Shown: positions 6,576 to 11,780 of the stretch, one piece after another | How the letters are laid out: each line of letters begins with the position of its first letter | Position numbering within the stretch: position 1 is the stretch's first letter | NCBI GenBank assembly: GCA_030149405.1 | Contig: JASBRM010000003.1 | Location: forward strand, 1-11,780 | Source: Neptuniibacter sp. | GTDB lineage: Bacteria > Pseudomonadota > Gammaproteobacteria > Pseudomonadales > Balneatricaceae | Direction: 5' to 3' | DNA length: 11,780 nucleotides | The notes under the pieces: generated by a model | Database searches by the model: none | The model's input: the letters and a program-made list of their open reading frames with translations, nothing else | What the model was told of the DNA's origin: nothing | Position numbers and translations under genes: made by a program

Positions 6576-7364
6576 ATGAAAGCTACACATCTTAAATTTT
6601 GTAAACCATCTCTCCTCTTAGCTGCTGCCGTTGGTATCTGTTCCGCTACGTCAGTTAACGCTGATGCGTTAAGTTCGGCACAGAAAGTAGGAGAGAAAAA
6701 GGTTGCTGAGGCGAAAGTCTCACAAGAAAAAATTGATAAAATCGTTGATAGCTCTCAAGAGCGTCTGATCAAGTATCGTGCTTTGTTAAAGCAGATCGAA
6801 GGCCTGAAAGCATATAACGATCAGTTAACCACTCAGGTTGATAGTCAGGTTAAGTTAATTGAGCGCTTTGAAAGCTCGATCTCCCAAGTGGCCCTGATTG
6901 AACGTCAAATGTCGCCGCTTGTGCAGAAAATGGCAACCAGTCTTAACGACTTCGTAGAAATTGATCTGCCTTTCCATACTCAGGAACGTCAGGAACGTAT
7001 GGTTTTCATTCAGGAGAGCCTGGCTGCTGCAGATATCAACGTAGCTGAAAAATTCCGTCAGGTGATAGAAGCCTATCAGATTGAGAATGAATACGGCCGT
7101 AAAGTTAATACTTATCAGGATATTGTTTCATTAAACGGTGCACAGCAGGAAGTTGATGTGCTTCAGGTTGGCCGTATTGCTCTTGTATGCCAGACCAAAG
7201 ATACACAGACATCTGCGCGTTGGAATCATGACACCAAAGCTTGGGACGTTCTCGATAACGCTACCTACCGAAATGCCATTCGAAATGGCATCAAGATGGC
7301 TAAGAAACAAGCCTCTATCGACATCTTAACTCTACCGATTTCTGCTCCGGAGGCTGCGCTATGA
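6576..7364 (+). CDS. DUF3450 periplasmic coiled-coil protein of a TonB system
   Basis: 262 residues with a Sec signal peptide (1–29, cleavage near SVNA) and a long predicted coiled coil over about 35–120, rich in K, E and Q with few breaks. A C-terminal globular segment follows, with VDVLQVGRIALVCQTKD (about 193–209) and WNHDTKAWDVL (about 216–226), the hallmark of DUF3450. The family is repeatedly found beside TtpC-type ExbB genes, and some pipelines call it a TonB-system component. The biochemical role is unknown; a periplasmic scaffold or partner of TtpC is an inference. The start has AAAGG nine bases upstream. Its stop overlaps the next start (ATGA), so it is translationally coupled to the TtpC-like gene. 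Residues about 133–227 align collinearly with the periplasmic part of that protein. Confidence 0.88.
   Translation: MKATHLKFCKPSLLLAAAVGICSATSVNADALSSAQKVGEKKVAEAKVSQEKIDKIVDSSQERLIKYRALLKQIEGLKAYNDQLTTQVDSQVKLIERFESSISQVALIERQMSPLVQKMATSLNDFVEIDLPFHTQERQERMVFIQESLAAADINVAEKFRQVIEAYQIENEYGRKVNTYQDIVSLNGAQQEVDVLQVGRIALVCQTKDTQTSARWNHDTKAWDVLDNATYRNAIRNGIKMAKKQASIDILTLPISAPEAAL
7273..7291 (+). repeat. Intragenic inverted repeat near the DUF3450 gene end
   Basis: ATGCCATT and AATGGCAT form perfect 8-bp arms around a CGA loop, about 70 bases before the next gene's start. It lies within coding sequence and has no U-tract, so it is not a terminator. It could be an mRNA processing or pausing hairpin, or chance. 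Confidence 0.4.
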
Positions 7365-8737
7365 GTTTATTTCCAAATAAATTAAAAGCTGGTCTGCTTG
7401 TGACAACGTTTGCTTTTATTACCAGTATGTCCGTATCTACACAGGTATTTGCTGCAGGTGAGGTGCTTAGCTCTCAGGAACTGCTGCGTCAGGTAAAACA
7501 AGGTCGTAGTCAGGATGCCGCAGAAAATAAAAAGCGTGAAAAGGCCTTCCTGGCAGAAAAAGCGTCTCAGGAAGCAAAAATCGCTAAGGCTCAGGCTGAT
7601 ATCCAGGCGTTAGAAGCTAAAAGTTCCGAGCTTGAAAAACAGTTCAGTGAAAATGAACTGCTGGTTGAGGAAAAGCGTAAGCAACGTGATGATCGCCTAG
7701 GTCAATTGAAAGAGCTGTTTGGTCATCTGACTGGGGCTGCTGGTGATCTGCGCAGCCGTTTCCAGAACTCGATTACTACCAGTCAGTTTGAAGAGCGTGA
7801 GGAGTTCCTCCGTGCTCTGATCAAAAAGATGAATAACGATACCGACCTGCCTTCAATCGAAGAGATTGAGCAGGTTTGGTATGAACTGCATCGCGAAATG
7901 ACCGAGTCTGGTCGCGTGGTGAAATATCCGGCAACCGTCGGAACTGAAGATAACCGCGAAATTGTTCGTGTGGGTTTGTTCAATCTGGTCTCCAATGGTG
8001 ACTACCTCGCTTATGACCCTGATACCCGAAGCGTTTCTGTGCTGCCACGTCAGCCAGCGGGTCTTGGTAATGGTGCGACACAGTTGCAGGCATCTACTTC
8101 CGGCGTGACTCCTCTGGGTATTGATCCTACAGGTGCTGTAGGTGGCGGTTTCCTTAAAGCAATTATCAACACACCAAATCTGGTTGAGCGTTGGCATCAG
8201 GGCCAGATCGTTGGGTATGTGATCACTGCTATTGGCGCGATCGCACTCTTAGTTGCTCTGTGGCGCTTCATTGTGCTGGGCATGATTGGTTCATCTATTA
8301 AGTCTCAGATGAAGAGTGAAGAGATCAACGACAAGAACCCTCTGGGCCGTATTCTGAAAGTTGCTGATGATAACAAGCACTCAGATACCGAAAGCCTTGA
8401 ACTGCATATGGGTGAAGCGATTCTGAAAGAAAGCCCTCGTATTTTAGCAGGCCTGTCAACGTTGAAAATCTTCTCAATGGTAGCCCCACTTCTGGGTCTT
8501 CTGGGAACCGTAACCGGCATGATTATCGTATTCCAGGCAATCACTATCTACGGTGCTGGTGACCCTAAAGCAATGGCGGGTGGTATCTCTGGTGCATTGA
8601 TTACGACTGTACTGGGTTTGATCGTAGCGATTCCTACTCTGCTGCTTTACACCATGCTGAATAACAAGGCCAGAAACCTGCTCCACATTCTTGAAGAGCA
8701 GAGCACAGGCGTTGTTGCTGAAAGAGCAGGCAAATAA
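7361..8737 (+). CDS. ttpC: TtpC-like MotA/TolQ/ExbB proton channel family protein
   Basis: 458 residues combining a periplasmic part with an ExbB/TolQ channel domain, as in the TtpC protein required by Vibrio TonB2 systems. A Sec signal peptide covers about 1–31 (cleavage near VFA). A coiled coil spans about 45–120. A small periplasmic module follows at about 138–228, then transmembrane segments near 283–306, 372–395 and 411–433. The channel signature PLLGLLGTVTGMI is at 376–388. The threonine matching E. coli ExbB Thr181 is present (416), but the glutamate position (E. coli Glu176) is glycine (411, ISGALITT). The start is set by GGAGG seven bases upstream and overlaps the preceding stop. It probably works with the small ExbB and ExbD to energise TonB. 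The name rests on architecture and gene order. Confidence 0.9.
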   Translation: MSLFPNKLKAGLLVTTFAFITSMSVSTQVFAAGEVLSSQELLRQVKQGRSQDAAENKKREKAFLAEKASQEAKIAKAQADIQALEAKSSELEKQFSENELLVEEKRKQRDDRLGQLKELFGHLTGAAGDLRSRFQNSITTSQFEEREEFLRALIKKMNNDTDLPSIEEIEQVWYELHREMTESGRVVKYPATVGTEDNREIVRVGLFNLVSNGDYLAYDPDTRSVSVLPRQPAGLGNGATQLQASTSGVTPLGIDPTGAVGGGFLKAIINTPNLVERWHQGQIVGYVITAIGAIALLVALWRFIVLGMIGSSIKSQMKSEEINDKNPLGRILKVADDNKHSDTESLELHMGEAILKESPRILAGLSTLKIFSMVAPLLGLLGTVTGMIIVFQAITIYGAGDPKAMAGGISGALITTVLGLIVAIPTLLLYTMLNNKARNLLHILEEQSTGVVAERAGK

Positions 8738-8748
8738 TTGCTAGGTGA

Positions 8749-8762
8749 TGCCCCTAAGGGCA
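8749..8762 (+). other. Small hairpin just before the exbB ribosome binding site
   Basis: TGCCC and GGGCA pair around a CTAA loop, and the stem ends at the first base of the exbB Shine-Dalgarno sequence. It sits in the 35-bp gap after the TtpC-like gene. It might tune translation or mRNA stability, but a 5-bp stem is modest evidence. Confidence 0.4.
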
Positions 8763-8767
8763 GGAGG
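8762..8767 (+). promoter_or_regulatory. exbB ribosome binding site, fixes ATG at 8773
   Basis: AGGAGG ends five bases before the ATG at 8773. A GTG at 8767 in the same frame would use part of this site as its own start codon, so it can be discarded. Confidence 0.8.
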
Positions 8768-8772
8768 TGATT

Positions 8773-9303
8773 ATGCCAATTTTTTTACTCGACGCACTGG
8801 AGGCCATTAGCAACTTTTTTGATTCTGGTGGCCCAGTCTTATACCTCATTGCCGGATTGACGTTTGTTATGTGGTTACTGCTTTTGGAGAGGGGATGGTT
8901 TTACCTCGGCCCATATAAGCGCTACTCAGCAAACATCATCAGTCAGTGGGAAGGACGCCAGGAACGCAGCTCATGGTTTGCACATGCAATACGTGACAAG
9001 TTGATTTCAGAAACCCGCATAGCGATCAATGAAAACCTGGCATTGATCAAGGTCTTGATCGCTCTGTGTCCATTGTTCGGTTTGCTCGGAACAGTAACAG
9101 GGATGATCGAAGTGTTTACTGTTCTGTCTATTACGGGCGGTGGTGATGCCAAGTCAATGGCGGGAGGTGTGTCCAGAGCAACTATCCCAACAATGGCAGG
9201 CATGGTTGCAGCACTGTCTGGCGTATTTGCAAACATATATATCAGTCAGAAAGCCTCTCGTGAGAGTGAACTGATAGAAGAACAATTAACTATGGACCAT
9301 TAA
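8773..9303 (+). CDS. exbB: Small ExbB-type proton channel subunit
   Basis: Inner-membrane motor protein that with ExbD couples proton flow to TonB. It is 176 residues, shorter than E. coli ExbB (about 244), as is usual for the ExbB2 type found beside TtpC. Transmembrane segments are near 20–39, 95–118 and 135–155. The second has the family motif LFGLLGTVTGM (101–111), with the conserved threonine at 107. In the third, VSRATIPTMAG, the residue matching E. coli Glu176 is Arg135, while the Thr181 equivalent (Thr140) is kept. The upstream start choice is settled by a strong AGGAGG. exbD begins two bases after the stop. Confidence 0.93.
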   Translation: MPIFLLDALEAISNFFDSGGPVLYLIAGLTFVMWLLLLERGWFYLGPYKRYSANIISQWEGRQERSSWFAHAIRDKLISETRIAINENLALIKVLIALCPLFGLLGTVTGMIEVFTVLSITGGGDAKSMAGGVSRATIPTMAGMVAALSGVFANIYISQKASRESELIEEQLTMDH

Positions 9304-9305
9304 TT

Positions 9306-9722
9306 ATGAGAAGACGCAGTTTTAGTTCAGCTAATACTTCTGAAGATGAAGGTGCTATCGATCTGACTCCGATGCTCGATGTTGTCTTCATCATGTTGAT
9401 ATTTTTCATTGTGACAGCAACGTTCATTAAAGAAGCCGGGGTGGAGGTAAACCGTCCAGAAGCGAGTACTGCACAGCAGAAGGACAATACAACCGTGCTG
9501 GTAGCTATCAATGCAGATAACAGCATCTGGATCGATAAACGCCGTGTGGATGTGCGTTCAGTGCGTGCCAATATTGAGCGTTTGCATGCTGAAAACCCTG
9601 AAGGTGGTGTAGTCATTCAGTCTGATGAGCTGGCTTCAGTGAAGACGTTTACGGCTGTTTTAGATGCAGCTCGTGAAGTGGTTGCACATGAAAAAATCTC
9701 GCTGGCGACTGGGCAGAAATAA
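9306..9722 (+). CDS. exbD: ExbD-type biopolymer transport protein
   Basis: A single-pass inner-membrane stator protein of the ExbB–ExbD–TonB motor, with its C-terminal domain in the periplasm. It is 138 residues, compared with about 141 in E. coli. The signature AIDLTPMLDVVFIMLIFF (17–34) carries the essential aspartate at residue 25, the same number as in E. coli ExbD, at the mouth of the transmembrane helix (about 23–42). The periplasmic domain, about 60–138, has VLVAINADNSIWID and VVIQSDELASV, as in the family. There is a two-base gap from exbB and no good Shine-Dalgarno, which points to translational coupling. TolR is the alternative relative, but the neighbourhood favours ExbD. Confidence 0.95.
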   Translation: MRRRSFSSANTSEDEGAIDLTPMLDVVFIMLIFFIVTATFIKEAGVEVNRPEASTAQQKDNTTVLVAINADNSIWIDKRRVDVRSVRANIERLHAENPEGGVVIQSDELASVKTFTAVLDAAREVVAHEKISLATGQK

Positions 9723-9768
9723 CGCCCTGAGCCAGTGGTTCTTAAATAATAAAAAGAGTTGAGAAGCC

Positions 9769-10389
9769 ATGCAAAGTAGTCTTTTAAGAATACTATTCGT
9801 CATACCTCAAGCGGTGCTTATCACAGCTCTGTTGCTAACGATAATGGTGAGCTTGATTGAATTCGCTGACAAAAAGTTAGACAAAGCCGATCGCGTGAAG
9901 ATGCCTGACATTTTCATGCCAGAGGTGGAGATGACGGTTCAGCGAATCGTTCAAAAACCAGAAAAACCAAAGATTGATGAAACGCCTCCACCGGAGATCC
10001 CAGAGCAGGACTTTGATCAGATCGATGGTAATGCAGCTGTTTCAGACGTTGGTTCTCCAGGAAAGATCAAAGCCAAGATGGACCTGTCCATCGGTGCTGG
10101 CCTGCAAGCTTCAGATGGTGAATTCCTACCTATTGTTAAGGTTGCACCGATCTACCCAAGGCGCGCGCTTGAAAGAGGCACTGAGGGTTATGTGGTTCTG
10201 GAATATACAGTGACCAAACAAGGCACAGTACGTGATCCAGTTGTTATCGAGTCTGTACCTGGAAGTGTATTTAACAAAGCGGCTATCAAGTCTGCAATGC
10301 GTTACAAGTACAAACCCCGTGTGGTTGATGGTAATCCCGTAGAAGTACCACGTGTCCGTACCAAGGTAACCTTCAAACTGGCGAAATAG
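9769..10389 (+). CDS. tonB: TonB energy transducer (TonB2 type)
   Basis: Spans the periplasm and pulls on TonB boxes of outer-membrane receptors. It is 206 residues: a transmembrane anchor at about 7–31, a very short proline-rich stretch at about 63–79 (PEKPKIDETPPPEIP), and the C-terminal receptor-binding domain at about 117–206. That domain has the motifs KVAPIYPRRALERGTEGYV, VVLEYTVTKQG and a conserved AAIKSAMRYKYKP. The anchor lacks the histidine that E. coli TonB needs at position 20, as I expect for TonB2-like proteins. The Shine-Dalgarno is weak (GAG region about 9761). A 46-bp gap separates it from exbD, and the next gene begins two bases after its stop. It is the probable partner of the receptor encoded at 4247–6496. 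Confidence 0.94.
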   Translation: MQSSLLRILFVIPQAVLITALLLTIMVSLIEFADKKLDKADRVKMPDIFMPEVEMTVQRIVQKPEKPKIDETPPPEIPEQDFDQIDGNAAVSDVGSPGKIKAKMDLSIGAGLQASDGEFLPIVKVAPIYPRRALERGTEGYVVLEYTVTKQGTVRDPVVIESVPGSVFNKAAIKSAMRYKYKPRVVDGNPVEVPRVRTKVTFKLAK

Positions 10390-10391
10390 TT

Positions 10392-11780
10392 ATGTTGAAA
10401 CCTAATAATAAAAAATTCGGATTGAGAAATGCTTGTTCAGTGCTTCTGATATCTGGGCTTTTGCTTGCAGGTGGTGAGCTGCATGCTGCACGAGGCGGTA
10501 GTTCAGCTACCGGTGCAATTGATGCAAAAACTTTTGATGTACTAACAAAAGCTCAGGAACTCACAGAACAGGGTAAATTTGCTGAAGCGATTCAGCGTCT
10601 GGATAAGATTAAGAACAGCCCTAAGGTGAAGGGCAATAGTTATGCAAAATCTCAGATGCTGAACTTTTACGCCTATATCTACACCAGTCAGGAGCGTTTT
10701 AGAGATGCGATAGCTGCTTATAAAGAGATTATTGCTGAAAAGGATGCACCTGAAGGGCTTAAGCTGCAGTCAAAGTACACTGTCGCGCAGATTTACTTTC
10801 AGATCGAAGATTACACTTCGGTGATTAAGTTTATGAGTGAGTGGTTGAAGACGGTTGAGAAGCCCACTTCCACTGCCCATATCATGCTTGCGCAGGCATA
10901 TTACGAAAAACAGCAGTTTGATAATTCGTTGCGTAATCTCAACAAAGCAATCTCTTTAGGCAAGCAAGAAGGTAAGCCTGTAGATGAGAACTGGTTGAGA
11001 ATGAAAGCAGCGATCTACTACGAAAAGAATGACACCAAAAACACTTTGGCTACATACAAAGAGTTGTTTGCGTTAAATCCAAAGGTGGCTTACCTCAAGC
11101 AGATTGCTGGTTTATATGGTGAGTTAGGTAAGGATATGCAACGCCTGACAACTTACGATGCGGTATATGAGAGCGGCCATCTGCAAAAAGAGTCTGAAGT
11201 CCTCAATTTAGCCTATATGTATCTGGGGCAAAATGTTCCTTATAAAGCTGGGCGCATCATCGAAGATGGCATCAAGTCCGGGCTGATCAAAGAAACCCCT
11301 AAAAATGCTGAAACCCTGGCGAATGCCTGGGCTCAGGCCAATGAACATAAAAAAGCGATCCCCGCTTTGGAGCGTTCAGCCAAACTTGCTGAAAAAGGTG
11401 TGCTTTATGCACGTCTTGCAGGTGTGCATTTTGATGCCGGCAATTACAAACAAGCTGCAGCCGCAGCACGTAAAGCCAATCAGAAAGGCGGTCTGAGTCA
11501 ACCAGGTGGCAACAAGATGCTACTTGGAATGGCGTTGTTCAATGTTAAGGATTTTGAAGGTGCTCTTCAGGCCTTTCGCGGCGCTAAAGGCCATAAGAAA
11601 AACTTTAACGATGCTCATAAGTGGGAAAAATACACCCTTAGTGAGTTAGAACGCATACGTGCTTTAGAAAAGAGCAAATTTCAGCTTGCTGAAGAGACAG
11701 AAAAAGCAATGTCCGCTGAGCAAGAAGGTATTGGTGACTTCGGTAAGAACATTCTTAAGGACAGTGATAGTCCGGGTTCT
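10392..11780 (+). CDS. Secreted TPR-repeat protein of the TonB cluster (3' end outside window)
   Basis: Open from an ATG two bases after the tonB stop to the right edge: 463 codons without a stop. A Sec signal peptide covers about 1–33 (LLISGLLLAGGELHAA), with no lipobox cysteine, so a soluble periplasmic protein is expected. Helical pairs with TPR character recur: GKFAEAIQRLDKI (61–73), ERFRDAIAAYKEI (101–113), QQFDNSLRNLNKAISLG (174–190), HKKAIPALERSAKLAE (319–334), NYKQAAAAARKA (351–362) and KDFEGALQAFRGA (386–398). Proteins of this type sit at the end of ttpC–exbB–exbD–tonB clusters and have been labelled putative TonB-system components. Their role is not established; binding a periplasmic partner is an inference. 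No Shine-Dalgarno is visible, so it probably depends on coupling to tonB. The Asp/Gly/Ser-rich end suggests the C-terminus is near. Confidence 0.9.
   Translation, partial: MLKPNNKKFGLRNACSVLLISGLLLAGGELHAARGGSSATGAIDAKTFDVLTKAQELTEQGKFAEAIQRLDKIKNSPKVKGNSYAKSQMLNFYAYIYTSQERFRDAIAAYKEIIAEKDAPEGLKLQSKYTVAQIYFQIEDYTSVIKFMSEWLKTVEKPTSTAHIMLAQAYYEKQQFDNSLRNLNKAISLGKQEGKPVDENWLRMKAAIYYEKNDTKNTLATYKELFALNPKVAYLKQIAGLYGELGKDMQRLTTYDAVYESGHLQKESEVLNLAYMYLGQNVPYKAGRIIEDGIKSGLIKETPKNAETLANAWAQANEHKKAIPALERSAKLAEKGVLYARLAGVHFDAGNYKQAAAAARKANQKGGLSQPGGNKMLLGMALFNVKDFEGALQAFRGAKGHKKNFNDAHKWEKYTLSELERIRALEKSKFQLAEETEKAMSAEQEGIGDFGKNILKDSDSPGS

Noticed and set aside
6981..6998. Tandem 9-bp repeat CAGGAACGT
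   Set aside because: Two copies in frame encode QERQER within a helical region; no sign of a larger repeat array.
8767..8772. GTG start for ExbB two codons upstream
   Set aside because: The GTG uses the last G of the AGGAGG ribosome binding site; the ATG at 8773 is correctly spaced.
9729..9741. Hairpin between exbD and tonB as a terminator
   Set aside because: Only five pairs including a G·U, a 3-base loop and no U-tract.

Overview
The window looks like chromosomal DNA from a marine-type gammaproteobacterium, probably from the Cellvibrionales/Alteromonadales neighbourhood. This is inferred from three things: the Pseudomonas/E. coli-like PykA, GAPDH and MgsA proteins; the LacI regulator next to a TonB-dependent receptor; and the DUF3450–TtpC–ExbB–ExbD–TonB–TPR gene order, which I know from Vibrio, Shewanella and relatives. 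GC content looks moderate. I see no rRNA, tRNA, insertion sequence, CRISPR array or phage gene.

Left part, minus strand (1–3880). Reading in the direction of transcription, the order is a LacI-family regulator, methylglyoxal synthase (mgsA), glyceraldehyde-3-phosphate dehydrogenase (gap) and pyruvate kinase (pykA, running off the left edge). gap and pykA form a tight pair: the pykA ribosome binding site overlaps the gap stop codon. Together these genes cover lower glycolysis and its methylglyoxal overflow branch.

Centre (3881–4246). The divergent intergenic region between the LacI gene and the receptor gene holds four near-identical 14-bp palindromic sites, consensus TG[CA]AA[CT]CGGTTG[CT]A. 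They are spaced 20–23 bp apart and interleaved with a plausible sigma-70 promoter for the receptor. This is the clearest regulatory signal in the window and suggests that the neighbouring LacI protein represses the receptor until a sugar-type effector appears.

Right part, plus strand (4247–11780). A 749-residue TonB-dependent outer-membrane receptor is followed by a leaky-looking terminator. After it comes a tightly packed energising module: a periplasmic DUF3450 coiled-coil protein, a TtpC-like protein (periplasmic coiled coil fused to a TolQ/ExbB-type channel domain), a small ExbB, ExbD, a short TonB and a secreted TPR protein cut by the right edge. The likely joint role is regulated uptake of a carbohydrate or similar large solute: the receptor binds it at the outer membrane, and the ExbB/ExbD/TtpC motor passes proton-motive force to it through TonB. 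The families are known. The points most worth checking are the operator array, the apparent shared module between the DUF3450 protein and TtpC, the missing canonical channel glutamate in both TolQ-family proteins, and a lone vicinal cysteine pair in the receptor.
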